Below, one piece after another: positions 12,299 through 24,406 of a stretch of DNA of 64,000 bases (its first letter is position 1; each line of letters starts with the position of its first letter). Source of the DNA: Lophium mytilinum (taxonomy: Eukaryota > Ascomycota > Dothideomycetes > Mytilinidiales > Mytilinidiaceae); assembly GCA_010093605.1 (NCBI GenBank), contig MU004188.1:1498341-1562340 (forward strand), read 5' to 3'. Position numbers and translations under genes: made by a program. Under the pieces are notes generated by a model. The model was given only the letters and a program-made list of their open reading frames with translations. It ran no database searches and was not told the origin of the DNA.

Positions 12299-13423
12299 TC
12301 ACCTCCTCGTCCCCCTCCCGGAACCCGCCACCATAATCCCCAACAACACCACAGCCCCCATCACGAGGAGCGCTGTCCCAGGCAACGCAGCAAAGTCCCC
12401 TCTTCCCCCTCGTGCCCTCCGCTGCACACCCCCACCTCCCCGTCTCGCCGTCGCTGCCGTCGCCCCTACCACCGCAACCTCCCCTTCATCAAGCTTAAAC
12501 CACTCCCGGAGCAACGGATCCCTCACCGCCTTCAAATCCACCATCTCGCGCTCCGCCATCTCCACCCCCTGATCCAGCGGCAACGCTACGTTCAAGCTCT
12601 CCGGTGGACCCATGGAAACCAGAGATCCGGGCGGAAGGTAGGTGTGCAAGGAGGCGACAGGGAGAGAGCGGAAGAGGAGGCAGACCCACATTTCGAGGAT
12701 GTTGAGGAGGAGGTCGGGGCGGTCGTGGAAATTGGAAGCTTGGGGTGGCGTGGGGGTTGAAGGGGGATTGGGGACGACGGCGAGGATGGAGAAGATGTCG
12801 AAGCTGGAGCGTTGGACGGCGAAGTAGTGCAGGGAGGGGTGGTCGCGGCGGTAGCGGAAGTACATGTGTTGTTTGTAGACGCGGAGGGCGAGGTCGGTGG
12901 ATTGGCCGATGTATTTGCGGGTGCTTTGGGGGTTGTTAGTGGAACGGGAGGTTGACTTGAGGATGACGTGGGTGATTGAGATTGTAGAGTCAGATGGAAG
13001 GAATGATAGAGTGAGACGTGCATGAGAAACACAATGGATGGCAAGAATGAAAATACCATTTGAGATGAAGAGCAGAGCAGACAAATGAAGACAGAAACAC
13101 CCCAAACTTACAACCTATCCAACCCCAAAATCCCATGCAAATATATCCCCTTCCCTCTGATATCTCCACCAATAGTTTTTAGCCTTCACACCCATATTAG
13201 CACTTCCACCTCAAAACCACGATCCCACTACTCACGAATCAATCGACGCCGACCTCCCACCCTCAATCCACCTAACCACCGCGGGCCTCAAACACCCAAA
13301 CATGAACTCCTCAATCCCCGGACTACCCTGCAACCACGCCGCATACTTCTCATAATGGCGTGACTTCGGATCCTGTACCGTCACCAACAAATGCGCCAGC
13401 ACAGCACGCGCTTCATCAGCCAT
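12299..13423 (-). CDS. GIY-YIG-like, C-terminally membrane-anchored protein (intron unresolved)
   Basis: The first exon is 13236-13423, starting MADEARAVLAHLL and ending at a GTGAGT donor in phase 2. The last exon ends at the stop 12299 and extends up to about 12990 or beyond. Its frame holds KYIGQSTDLALRVYKQH, then a hydrophobic strand SFDIFSILAVV, then LLNILEMWVCLLF. This matches the order of a GIY-YIG nuclease fold: YIG, a helix with Arg and His, and a helix with the metal-binding Glu. The GIY element itself would fall on ITHVI and is not canonical. The protein ends with a hydrophobic helix (TALLVMGAVVLLGIMVAG) and a basic tail GRGTRR, as in tail-anchored proteins. The acceptor could lie near 13105 (AAG). 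The nuclease call is inference, and a structural relic without activity is possible. Confidence 0.5.
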
Positions 13424-14631
13424 GACGACGAGACCCGACCTCAAGACCGCGGTGCAAAACCAATTGTTTTTCTTTTGAGAAAAAACAGAACCAAAGAGCG
13501 ACTACGAAGGCATCCAGGCAGCGAACAGGAACTGCGTATGCATATATACCACGCAGCGACGGCGAAACAGTGATTAGGCAGAGCGGCTGCTTTGGGGCTA
13601 GGCTAGGCGGCTAGCGGTGGCGATGGTGATGGAGTTGGACCAACCTCTCCTGGTTTTGAGGAGAAGGTGAGAGGCGACTCGGCTCGCCTGACATGCTTGC
13701 TTTTGCAGCTGCCTAGTTATCTGTGTAACGTGCGGCACGGGTGCATGATGTCGAGATGGGAGGTTGGTGGTTGGTGGGCGCGTATTGGGTCAATGCGGAG
13801 GTCTTGGCTGTGGGGATAGCATGAGTTGTGATACTTGGAATATTCATCCAAGCACACAGTGGAATCCAATCTTGCGAGTCGTAGTGAGTGCAGGTGACTT
13901 TGGGATGAACGAGCGATACTCGATTTTCAAATTCTGGAATCGGGTCACGTGAAGTCTACTCATCAATAGAAGTCACCGCAAAAGTCGATATAAAATTTCA
14001 GCTTTCCTCAAAGCTGGCAGACCCGCTAGAGAGATCAAAAGAATGTTAGTCTTTAGTCATGGGGGGTTGAAGAACAGGAGCAGCAGCCCCCATGTTGCAC
14101 TGGAGCGTCAGAAATTGGCTATGGACTTAGAGTAGGGTCTGTACAATACGGGGGGAACGTCCAGATTGGAGTGGCTTGAGGAGGCCTCGGGGTATTTGCT
14201 AGCACACACGATCGATGATAGTGATAGTCATCTTTAGCAGCTTATGAAATGAAGAGGTTTCCAAAGAGTCGCTGCTCATAATCGAGTTTAGGGGATGAAA
14301 AAGCTCCGTGAGATCACGGCAGAAAGTATCTCCTCGATGATGTTGAGAACAAGGTCTTGAGTAACCGCAAAGACTGCATACTTCACTAATTCAGTGCAAA
14401 TTCATCAAGATGCTTCTGTGAATGCAATGTGTTTTTTGGTGAATCAAAAACAATATGTGGTGTTCACCCAGCCCAGAATACACGTAGGTGCCGCCGTTTT
14501 GTATACCGAATTTTCGACCTTCCGAACCGATAATATGCAGCTCAATGCTCAAGCATTTTACCACCCGTTTCCGGTCTAGATCGTACAAGGAAAGAACAGA
14601 ACGCTCAAAGTAGGAACTAGCTCTCCAGTGA
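13424..14631. other. Intergenic region
   Basis: It is 1.2 kb, starting at the promoter side of the GIY-YIG-like gene and ending at the 3' end of the aminotransferase gene. No coding sequence, RNA gene or repeat could be supported. Confidence 0.5.
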
Positions 14632-16057
14632 TTATAGTATCTTGTGACTGTGCGAAGTTAGCCATTGCCGTATAAGAAAAGTCGTGTCGAAGGGGACTAC
14701 AATGCTTACCTCCAGTGATGGTCCTCGGAGCCCTTGTCGCCATACTGAATCTCTTCCATCCAGTCCTTCATTTGCTGTGCAATTGGGCCGGCTTCCTGGT
14801 TGTCCTCCAGTCCACACTCCACCAACCGCCCTTTCCAGCTGATCTTCCGAACGGGACTCACAACAGCCGCTGTGCCGGAGCCGAAGATTTCGAGTAAGCG
14901 CCCCTCGTCCGAAGCATCTGAGACTTCCTGCATGGTGAACTTGCGCTCGTCCACCTTCCAGCCCTGCGGCTCGAGTCTCTCTCGTGCGAGCCCGAGCACT
15001 GAGTCACGCGTCACACCCTCTAAGATTGTTCCGTCGAGCGGTGCAGTAAGCAATTCCTTCTGGCCAGTCTCCTTGTTCTTGATAGCCGCGAACAAGTTCA
15101 TGGTGCCAACCTCCGTGACGTACTCCTCCTCTCCGAACAGCCAGAGGTTCTGGTGGAAACCTCTGCTGGCGGCTTGCATCTGGGGCACAATGCAGGGCGC
15201 ATAGTTGGCACCAAGCTTCTTGTCGCCAACACCGCCTGGCCATGCGCGCACGGCATAGTCTGTAGCTTCTAGTGACACGGCTTTGAATCCGGTAGGGTAG
15301 TATGGGCCGACAGGCGAAGCGATGACATAGAGGAGCGCAGAGGCGGGTGGGCCAACTCCCAGGGTGCGCTGGGTACCGATGATGGTTGGGCGGAGGTAGA
15401 GGGAGTATCCGCGGGCCCTGGAGAAAGATTAGCAATCTGTATAGAGAACATAAGTGGCGTGTTCTCACTCTGGGATGAACCTCTCGTCCAGCTTGACAAA
15501 CTTGCCGATCAGATCGATGAGCGCATCGCCGTCAAAGTTGGGCAACGCAATTCGCGCGGCAGATTTGTTGAACCTCTCCATGTTTTTGTCAGGGCGAAAC
15601 AGTCTTATTTTTCCGTTCTTGTCCTTATACGCCTTCATGCCCTCAAAGGCCTCAAATGCATAGTGGAAGACGCATGTCGCGGGATCTAAGCTCAGATTCT
15701 GGTAGGGAGTGATGCGTGCGGGCAGCCATCCTTCTGAAGCTGTCCATTCCAACGAGAGCATATGATCTGATATCGGTCATCAGCCCATGTAGCTCGGTGA
15801 AGCCCGGAGTCATTACCTGTGAAGTTTCGCCCAAACACAAGCTCCTCTGGGGGCAGAAGGGTCTTTGGAGTTGTAGTCTTCTCGATGGATAGCTTCGAGG
15901 GGTCAATGTCCAGTATGTTTTTGCCCACTGAAGCATCAGCGTGAATGCTGTACGCTCGCCGACATCGCTGGGCAGACGAGCTGGTCTGGACGAGCAAGGA
16001 GCGGCGAAATGTCGAGGCAAGAGAGCTGGCGAGCAGCGAGGACCGTTGCTGAAGCAT
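14632..16057 (-). CDS. BAT1: Mitochondrial branched-chain amino acid aminotransferase
   Basis: This class IV PLP enzyme (EC 2.6.1.42) moves the amino group between Leu, Ile or Val and 2-oxoglutarate. Exons are 15817-16057, 15469-15766, 14710-15417 and 14632-14647, 1263 nt in total, 420 residues. The N-terminus ([20 protein letters not shown]) is rich in Ser, Arg and Leu and lacks acidic residues, as in a mitochondrial presequence. Family motifs are [24 protein letters not shown], the PLP lysine in KLGANYAP (about residue 247) and [10 protein letters not shown]. The last exon has only 16 nt and encodes SHKIL. If that intron is kept, the protein ends a few codons earlier with HHWR and a stop. 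A Gcn4-type site lies 79 bp upstream. Confidence 0.93.
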
Positions 16058-17657
16058 GTTGCGAGCAATTGCTTCCGCAGTGTGGAGGTTGAGGGTTGAA
16101 GGCAGCTCAAGAGTTGGCTTTATCGAGTCTTGAGTTGAGTCAAAATAAGTTTCTAAGCATCCCGAGCTGACAACACCGTGAGATGCCGCTGATGGCCGGC
16201 AATTCAGGCACGGACCCCCCGAACTCGGTGCCATCTTAGGCGGTGAGACGCCAAAAAGCCGGGGAAGATGCGTGGGGGCTCCGAATCCCGTCACAAATCA
16301 CAGCCTTGACATCACAACACCACTCAGCTGGGACTACCTCCGGGAGTATTTCCTCCGGTTGATGGATTAGAACTACTACCTACAGCAAGCAATGATAGTA
16401 GCAACTAGGGGTTCTGGGGTAAGTAGGGTGAGTTATGGATATAATGTTCCCTTACATCAATATTCAGACGTTACGGCCTGAAATCTAGCCCAGGTCCAAC
16501 CAACTACTTTCTTATAGGCTAGGTAGGGTGATAGAAGATGGCTCTCGGGATCATCCGTCATAAGGGCTAGAGACTTAGGGCCGCACTTGTGATCCATCTG
16601 ATGTCGCGCGTTTGATGGTGCATAGCATGAGGAGCGGACTGGTGAAGAGCATTCAGTAGTATTGCTTGTAATCACTATATAGTAGGAATAATGATCATCA
16701 TCATCATAAATTCTGAAGCCTAGTTAGTAAGTTGTCGACCTGTACCCGCTGTTTTCAATCCATCGATTCTTCACCGGCCACTCCCAGCCTCACGCACCAA
16801 CTGCATACATTCTCTTCACCAGGCTTCCAAGCCTCTCTACATTCTAATCGTCCGAGATTGAAATCTAGTTAGCAGTCCTTGAATGGGAGGTAGCTAGCGG
16901 GTCGAATGATCGGGGGGCTTGTCGAAAATCTACCTAGTTAGCAGGAGCCGGTTGAGGCAAGAAGTTGGGCGCGGGGTGGACGACTTAATATACGGAAAAA
17001 AGTGCTTACTAAGATTGATGACTCATCAGCGCTAGTCTCTTTAATCGACCCTGAAGCAGGACAATGTAATCGTGCCAGCGGGCGAGCTTTTCCGTATGTG
17101 GAGCAAAGAGCACGTGATTACTGACTGCAATATAGCGAATTGTCCTGTCAACGATCTCTCTTTCCATAATGAATATTATTAGAGGTCGAAGCCTCAGAAC
17201 CCGTCGCAAGCACATGGGTATGTTGATTGCCAAGTTTGGACCTTACCTAGATAATAGATTGCGAGCGCCACAACTGCGCAGCTATCTAGCGCCACACCTT
17301 TAAGGCCAGCTCGCGTGGGGTCCAGCAGAGCCGCTTTGTTTTTGCTCAGCTGGCATTTGATAGGCCTCCAAACACCCTCTACAACGCGTATATCGAACTG
17401 CTCTCCTTTTAATTGTCAGAACTGTATCGGACGTCACAGTCGTGCCTCCGCGAGCGTTTAGGGGCACTGCGACCCAGTCAGCCTGTCTCAGACACCACCA
17501 CCCATCGCGGGACCGTACAGTTGTAGAGTCACTCCATATTCACATATAGCTTATTCTCAAACGCGTCGACGCCACCCTCAACAAGGTACCGGAAGTCCAT
17601 GCAGTCCATTCTCAATCGCTTCCACGTAGTCGCGCAGGCGCCTCGAACGTTCTCGCA
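16058..17657. other. Divergent intergenic region, aminotransferase / SCY1
   Basis: This 1.6 kb region is rather AT-rich in its middle, with a short run of ATC repeats near 16692-16707. Apart from the Gcn4-type site I see no gene or RNA. Confidence 0.5.
16136..16142. promoter_or_regulatory. Gcn4/Cpc1 site upstream of the aminotransferase
   Basis: TGAGTCA is the exact bZIP general-control motif TGA[CG]TCA. It lies 79 bp before the start codon of a branched-chain amino acid gene, where such control is expected. Function is inferred from motif and context. Confidence 0.55.
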
Positions 17658-20600
17658 ATGTTCTCCTCCGCATTAAAGTCCTTCACGTCGAACATATCCT
17701 CCAACTATACCCTCAGCCCTCACCCCAACTCGACCTCGGGACCATGGAAAATATACGATGCGAAGAAGAAGTCTACCGGGAAGGCGGCGTCGGTGTTCGT
17801 CTTCGAGAAGAAGTCGCTCGAGCCGTCTAGCGGAGGTATGAGCGGAGGGCGTATGAATGCTGCGTCGTTGAAACGGGCACACGAGGATGTTCTCGAGCGA
17901 TTGAAGAAAGAGGCTAGCTCGCTTGCACGGTTACGACACCCAAGCATACTCGAGTTAGCGGAGCCGGTGGAGGAAACTCGTAATGGGGGGCTCATGTTCG
18001 CGACGGAACCGGTCACCGCATCACTGGCTGGGTTACTGCAAGAGAAGGATGACCAAGAAAGGGCTGGTGGCGTAGGCGGACGAAGGAGTCGATATGTTGT
18101 TGAAGAGGCGGATGGCGGAAGACGGAGACGAGAGCTCGAGATTGATGAGCTTGAGATACAAAAGGGCTTGATTCAGATTGGCAAGGGGCTGGAATTTCTT
18201 CACGAGAGTGCTGGACTTGTCCATGGCAATCTTACCCCGGAGGCCATTTTTATCAATGCTAAAGTAGGGAATATCAATTTCAGTCAATGGAAGTTGCTTG
18301 CTGATGGTTGTGACAGTCTGACTGGAAGATATCTGGCCTTGGTTTTTCAAGCCCCCCAGAGAACTCGACGAAGCCAACTTCTGTTGCTCCGATATCCTTA
18401 TCCGAAGTACTTAATTACGACGCCCGTGTGCCCCGGTCTGTTCAGCTCAATCTCGACTATGCTTCCCCGGACTTCGTGATGGACAACAACGTGACGCCGT
18501 CGGCCGACATGTTCTCGCTGGGGATGCTGATAATAGCTCTATACAACTCGCCACATCGAAGTCCATTGGAGGCCAATGGCAGTGTATCTTCTTACAAGCG
18601 GCTATTCTCCTCATCCTCATCCGTTCCAAGTCAAACCAACAACTTTTTATCCTCTCAACCCTTGCCACGAGATGTAGTTTCTGGCCTCCTCCCACGCCTT
18701 ATTACGAGAAGACCAGCCCAGAGACTAGACGCCCGAGAGTTCCAACAAGCCCAATACTTCGACAATATTCTAGTGTCCACTATTCGATTTCTGGACTCAT
18801 TACCAGCAAAAACACCTAACGAGAAATCGCAGTTCATGAGGGGACTACCACGAATACTACCTCAATTTCCAAAGTCCGTTCTCGAAAAAAAGGTTCTTCC
18901 AGCGCTTCTTGAGGAGACCAAGGATCGAGAATTGCTATCGTTGGTCCTTCAGAATGTCTTCAAGATCGTCATGGCGATGCCGTCGGGCACTGGCAAGCGT
19001 GCCTTCACGGACAAGGTCATACCACGATTACGAGAGACCTTTTTGGCTACAAGTGGGGCCAAAGGAGCAGCTCCGGAAAGAGATAGCTTGAAAGAGGCTG
19101 GATTAATGGTGCTGTTGGAGAACATGTCTACTGTTGCTGAGAATTCATCTGGCAAGGAGTTCAAAGATGGTAAGTTGATCGAAGAATCTATTAGTTCCTT
19201 TACGAAGATTTTTGGTAGATGTACCCGCACTACTCATTGGCTTTCCTTCGACTTAGCTTGAGGAACGACTGTGCTGCTACTTTCTCGGCAACCCTCTTGT
19301 AGAGTTTCATTGGATCTTGGACAGCTAACACAACCAGACATCCTACCCATTATACAACATGCTCTGGAATCCCCGACCCATTCATTGGTCGACGCATCCT
19401 TGAGAACGCTTCCTATGATACTACCTATTCTGGATTTTTCAACGATAAAGAATGAGCTCTTTCCTGTCATTGCGAACGTGTTCAGCAAGACAAGTAGTAT
19501 GGGCATCAAGATCCGGGGTTTGGAAGCCTTCGTGACCCTTTGCGGTGGTACTTCCGACCCCATGGCATCGCAATGTGACGGTTTGGATGGGAAGATGCCG
19601 GAACAACCAAAACCAAAACACGGCAGTGCAGTTCTGGATAAGTATAGTATCCAAGAGAAGGTAGTACCTCTTCTGAAAGCTATAAAGACAAAGGAACCTG
19701 CTGTTATGGTACGTCTACCTCGCGACCCTAAATTTGGGAGAGTTTCCTCAGATGCAACGCTCACTGACAATGCTACCCCTAGATGGCCGCACTCAACGTC
19801 TTCAAAGAAGTCGGCAAAATTGCTGATTCGGACTACCTGGCGATGGAAGTCCTGCCCATCCTATGGCAATTCAGTCTCGGCCCGCTCCTCAACCTCCAGC
19901 AATTCCAATCCTACATGACCCTCATCAAATCCCTGTCCGCACGCATCGAGCAAGAACAAACCCGCAAGCTCCAAGAACTCTCATCCAACGGCGCTCCAAC
20001 CGCCGGCTCAAACGACTTCATGAGCTTCGCAACCATCGGCGGCACAAACGGCACCGCCACCAACAACGGCGAAGAGACCGACTTCGAAGCCCTCGTCCGC
20101 GGGGGGCCAGGCGGCTCATCCTCAACTTCTACCACAGACATGCTCCACGACCCCTGGGCCAGCACTCCCGCTTCCTCCTCCACCATCCTCCCTTCCCGCC
20201 CCTCAAACCCCCGCTCCTCCTCCGCGCGCCAGGCATCCCCCGCCGCCGCCTTCTCCTGGTCCTCCCCACCGCCCTCCTCCCCCGCCCCTCGCCCAGGCCC
20301 CCTCTCACCCCCCGCCCAATCAACCTCGCGCACTGTCACACCCGACCACTCCCTCAGCGCCTTCGCGCCCCTAACCCCTTCCACCACAACGACAGGCATG
20401 AACGCAACGTCCGCGCCGTCCTTTTCGCAGCCGCTGCAGCCGACGCGCCCGGGAATGGGCATGAGCATGCAGAGCATGGGCAACATGAACAGTATGAGCG
20501 TCCTCACGCCGTCGGCAGTTTCTACCCCTTCGTACGCAGCGCCAGTGCAGAACCAGGCCGCGAGTGTCAACTGGGGCGCTGCGACGAGCTCGAGTGCGTG

Positions 20601-20871
20601 GCAGAGCACGCCGCAGCTTCATGGGCAGGCGCACTCGGCGTTTGCGATTCCGCCGCCGCCCGCGCAGGGGCAGGGTGCGTTTTCGGGGTTTAGTATTGCG
20701 CCGCCGCCGGTGTCGGGGCAGCGGGTGGGAGCGGTGGGTGGGATGGGGATGGGTGCGAGTGGTGGAGGCATGGGGATGGGAATGGGGATGGGAATGGGGA
20801 TGGCGCAACAGGCTCCACAGCAGCAGCCGGGGCAGAAGCAGGGGATTGATAAGTATGAGAGTTTGCTGTAG
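17658..20871 (+). CDS. SCY1: SCY1/SCYL2-like pseudokinase
   Basis: SCYL2-family proteins bind clathrin and act in Golgi-endosome trafficking. Exons are 17658-18263, 18317-19169, 19338-19708 and 19783-20871, 2919 nt, 972 residues. The pseudokinase covers about residues 30-340. It has VHGNLTPEAIFI in place of the HRD loop and SDWKISGLGF in place of DFG, so catalysis is unlikely, as usual in this family. PRSVQLNLDYASPDFV and ADMFSLGMLIIALYNSPH are strongly typical. HEAT-like helices follow (LESPTHSLVDASLRTLP, KIRGLEAFVTLCGG). The C-terminal 280 residues are Ser/Pro/Gln/Gly-rich, contain a Gly-Met run, and end DKYESLL. The second intron (19170-19337, 168 nt) is long for this window, and a small extra exon inside it cannot be excluded. 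Confidence 0.92.
20741..20803 (+). repeat. GGGATG-type tandem repeat coding for Gly-Met
   Basis: Imperfect hexamer repeats GGGATG/GGAATG encode an alternating Gly-Met run near the SCY1 C-terminus. Such tracts change length easily by slippage. Confidence 0.8.
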
Positions 20872-21061
20872 GATTGCGGGATTGAGCGTTGGATACCACT
20901 TGTTACGATAATGACTGGAGTGGATTGCATAGAGAGCGTTGGTTTTTTGGTATAGGTACTTTGAGCTGGAACTATCAATAGTCCTGTGGACGGAAGCATT
21001 GGAAACTGATTTGCGTGCGTAAAGTTGTTTATTGAAGATTCCTGCTTGTATTTAACGTGTG

Positions 21062-21519
21062 TCAGTGAGTCTGCACATCAGGCATGGTAAGGAGTAACAC
21101 TTCATTCGATGCCTCGAGGCGACTGATCGTATTCTCTGCATACTCTACCCACGGCCCAGAATCACGCTCGTTCATCCTTAAAGTCTCACGCAGTCCCCAG
21201 ACCATAAACGCAGCCGAACCACAGACGACAAGAAACATAAAGCATTGGTAGGCAGGGCTATTTTCTCTTGATCGTTGACGACGTTCTGATGCAGTTTCCA
21301 CGAAAATCGTGCCATATGCCAGCGGTGGTTGATGATATGTGTTAGGTGTGATTTCGGAGTAGGAAGGCGGATGTGATTGTGTGTCATTGCGCGAAGTGGA
21401 GTAGTCGCATGCCTTAATAGCAATGGCGTTAGTTCCGAGCATGCTCAAGAGATGAGGACACATACTGAAGGCATGTCGATAGTAGCATCGTCAGTTGTGG
21501 AGTGAGAGGGGTCGCCCAT
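21062..21519 (-). CDS. Small single-span membrane protein, unrecognised
   Basis: Two exons, 21466-21519 and 21062-21412, are joined across a 53-nt intron with GTATGT, an ACTAAC branch site and an AAG acceptor. They give 134 residues. The N-terminal half is hydrophilic with HPPSYSE, a PPxY motif of the kind bound by WW domains of Nedd4/Rsp5 ligases. One hydrophobic helix follows (CFMFLVVCGSAAFMVWGL) and then a charged tail (RETLRMNERDSG). I do not recognise a family. The gene faces SCY1 tail to tail with about 190 bp between stops. The clean splice and restored frame support a real gene. The function is unknown; an adaptor for ubiquitin-dependent membrane sorting is a guess from the PPxY motif. 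Confidence 0.55.
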
Positions 21520-23215
21520 ACTTCTCTTTCTGCGTTCTTCCGCGTTCGAAGATGGTATCGTTATTGAAGAATGTTGGAAGAATAGCCCAGGTGTAAGAGA
21601 AAGTAAGATTGAAGCACTGAAGAGCAGCGTGCTTGCAGTCAATCTTCAATACAACGAGAAGTTCATGGGATCGAAATATTTCGTGCTGTGGTTATAGAGA
21701 CGTTGAGGCGCATGCGGCACGGTATCCTATTTTAAGACACTGCCCACAGCATGGCCCGCGGCTAGGAGGCGCTGGTATTGCGCAGGATTTCAAATGCCTA
21801 CAAATGCGCCTCGTGAAGATGTGAAACCGCGAGAAAAAATCTTGGACGGGCTTGCCGCACGTTTCACGTTATGTTGAATTAATACCCGCCGGTGAAGTTT
21901 GCGCCCCAGAGATCGGGTCGCTGGAAAAAGCCTCCAATTGGGGTCCTGGGATACTTCAAATGAGGAAACTAGCTTTTATTATTGAGAAACCACAAGATCA
22001 ACTGTGTAGAGAATAATTACCTAGAGGGGGCGGCAACGCAGAGGGGATGTGGCGTGGTCTGGTCGCAGTCACCTTTTGCAACGATATTACCGGGGTTGAG
22101 AACAAGATCCTTGGATCGACGGTTGAAATAGGTTGCTGAGGCGTCTCGACGAAAGGGTAGACCACATGGCTACAAGAAACTACAGTATTGACAGTTAGAG
22201 AATCATTTCGTAGACGCGACGTTCTACCTGGTGTGGCCTTATTGCAGCCAGTTCTTATAACGAGATAGACGGAGCTAGTAATCAGGGTGGCGATGGAGAG
22301 TTATGAAATGAAGTAATTAGGGGCTTCGATAGCGCATGCACGCGCTGGCTAGGAGAAGTGACGAGATCGACCGCGTAGATAAGTTTTCTTGGTAGATGCA
22401 GCGTGCCACGCCGTGCATACCCGTCGTAGTCCGCTGAGGCCCTTCCGTGGAAAAGAACGCTCTCTAATTACAAGAAGTGTCAGAATCAACGATGTAGAGA
22501 CATTGTCGTTGGAGGCGGGGGGGACGTGGAGGGTGTGGCGTGATTTTCTTTTGTAAGTGTTGAAAAGACTGTTAATCAGGACTGAAGTTGAAGCATCTGA
22601 GTGAGCTTATTGAGGCAGTGCAAATTTGCTTTGCAGTTGTGGCTATTCGCCGGACTAACAGTGCCAGGACACGTTTGATAGACTGGAGACGACATACAAT
22701 GTCTATAGGACCGTTTTCTCCTAGACTTGACCGTGTCCACGAAGCCGATCTTGTTAGACTTCACCGTAACCAGCATGAAACGGAGCATAGTAACTGTGAT
22801 GGCTTCACAACCGATTACTCTACCCAAGTCGACCTGACCTACTATTTCACCCGGCCAAAGCAGTTCCAAAAGACTCCAACGACACCTCTCTCCAACAAGA
22901 GGCCCGTCCGTGCGAATACTCACACGGACAAAAAGAAGAGACTAGCCGCAATCAGTACCTACGCCTTCACTAAATCGAGCAAACCGGTCCAAAACCAACG
23001 CAAGGGCCTGCCCGGACGAAGTCCTGATTTTACACGCTTCTGCAAGAGTGAATAAGGGAAATACAGGATGTTGGAGATACATCAAAGGTAGAACTGCTAC
23101 TGTTAACCGTGTAGCGCTAGTAGCCTCGACTAATGAAGATTTTGTTTGGGATTGCTGAGAGGGCCGCGATTCTAGAGTCTTTCGAAGGACCAGTGATGCG
23201 GCGAGGAAAGGGCGA
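21520..23215. other. Intergenic region with a diverged direct repeat
   Basis: This 1.7 kb region has no supported gene. Overlapping frames on both strands at 22576-23055 have no motif or splice context. Two segments, about 21991-22085 and 22471-22555, look like diverged copies of one another. Confidence 0.45.
21991..22085 (+). repeat. Diverged direct repeat, copy 1 (copy 2 at 22471-22555)
   Basis: Both segments share, in order, an ATCAAC-TGTAGAGA block, a G-rich block with GGGGGCGG or GGCGGGGGGG, a block like GAGGG[GA]TGTGGCGTG, and a TTTTG tail. Alignment by eye suggests partial identity with small gaps. The unit is not similar to any gene nearby. Confidence 0.4.
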
Positions 23216-24406
23216 TCAGGCAACGGCCGCTTGTGATTTGTGACCGTAAGTCGCAGCAAAGTCGGCGGCATACTGCTTCTTCGCTGCCAAGGCGAGATCT
23301 TCGTATTTCTAGAACGGTAAGTCAGTGCACGTCCACGGCAGGAGGTCAGGAATATAATTAGAGGCTGGCTTTACCTTCTTCTCCGAAGCAGAGAGCGCCT
23401 TGTACTCGCTGGTGATAAGCCTGGAAGAATCTGGGACGCTGATTCCCTTCATTTCCCCACTGTCTCTGCGTTCCTTGTTAAACAACATATAAGCATTTTG
23501 CGGTCTCTTAACTCGTCGCTCGTCCTTGATGGGTCCGGTGTCTTTCGGGTACACCCTGGAGCTCTTGACGTTCCCAGCGTTCTTTAGCTTAGTATATTGG
23601 GCTCGAAGCTGGCGGCGCGCGTTATTTGCGAGGCGGATCTGTTCGGGTGTGTGACTCAAGACCCATTCCTTATAGGCGGCCTCGTTCGCGGCCTTATTCT
23701 GGTTGGCAAGGTGATTGTAGTGCTACAGATCTATCAGAAAAAAGAATCGAGACTAGACAGATCGGGAACTTGTTGGTGGACTAACCTCTCTCTCGGCGGG
23801 GGTCAAGGCTTTGAACTGTGCCCCTCCTTGCTTCATAATCTCCGTAGCTGGTGACTTACCCTTCCCCTTCTCCTGGATCTCTGAGACGTAGACCATCCAG
23901 GCGGAGATAGGAAGCTTCTTAGGCAAAGTCATCAGGGCAGCCTCCTTAAGTTCGTTGTGGCGCGCCCTCTGCTCCGCTAGCTCCTTCCTTGCTTTGCCTG
24001 CCTCGGTCAGAGCCCGTTTTGCGGGTTTCCTCTTCGGCGCGGCCTTCTTCGCCGCTCGCTTTTTCGTGGGCGCGGCCTTCTTCTTGGTTGCAGTTTTCTT
24101 TTTTGCTGCCGTCTTCTTTACGGCCGTCTTTTTGGCGGCGGGTTTCTTGGTCACCGTCTCTTTGACCGTCACTTTCTTCACCGTTTTCGTAGGCTTCTTC
24201 GCTGTGGCCGCGGCGGTCGCATAGGAACGGCGGGAAAGAGCATAGGCGAGCTTATAGGCGTGCGACAGACCTCCGATCGAGGCAATTGAGCTCGCGCTGC
24301 GGGCGTTGATGGCGCGGTGGAGGACGCGTGAGATGCGGGCGAGGTCGTGTGTTGATGTTTTAGGTACATCAGCTGCCAGGCGGCAGAGGACGCCGCGGGC
24401 CAACAT
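23216..24406 (-). CDS. Mitochondrial two-HMG-box DNA-binding protein
   Basis: Exons 23786-24406, 23375-23722 and 23216-23308 give 1062 nt, 353 residues. The N-terminus is basic and ends near SYATAAATAKKP, a typical matrix-targeting presequence. A Lys/Ala/Thr-rich tract follows (about residues 70-135), like a histone H1 tail. HMG box 1 lies about 160-230 (LPISAWMVYVSEIQEKG ... ALTPAEREHYNHLA). HMG box 2 lies about 278-345 (RPQNAYMLFNKERR ... LSASEKKKYEDLA). By analogy with yeast Abf2 and animal TFAM, it should package mitochondrial DNA. It is longer than Abf2 because of the basic tract, a form common in moulds. Confidence 0.85.

Noticed and set aside
12093-12760. Overlapping plus-strand open frames rich in Pro, Arg and Ser
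   Set aside because: They mirror the GC-rich last exon of the minus-strand GIY-YIG-like gene, which has better protein character.
19863-20911. Long open frames in other frames of the SCY1 tail, on both strands
   Set aside because: The region is GC-rich and of low complexity, so all frames stay open. Only the frame ending DKYESLL fits the family.
22576-23055. Overlapping frames of 115 and 155 codons on opposite strands
   Set aside because: No domain, signal or splice support, and the two strands contradict each other.
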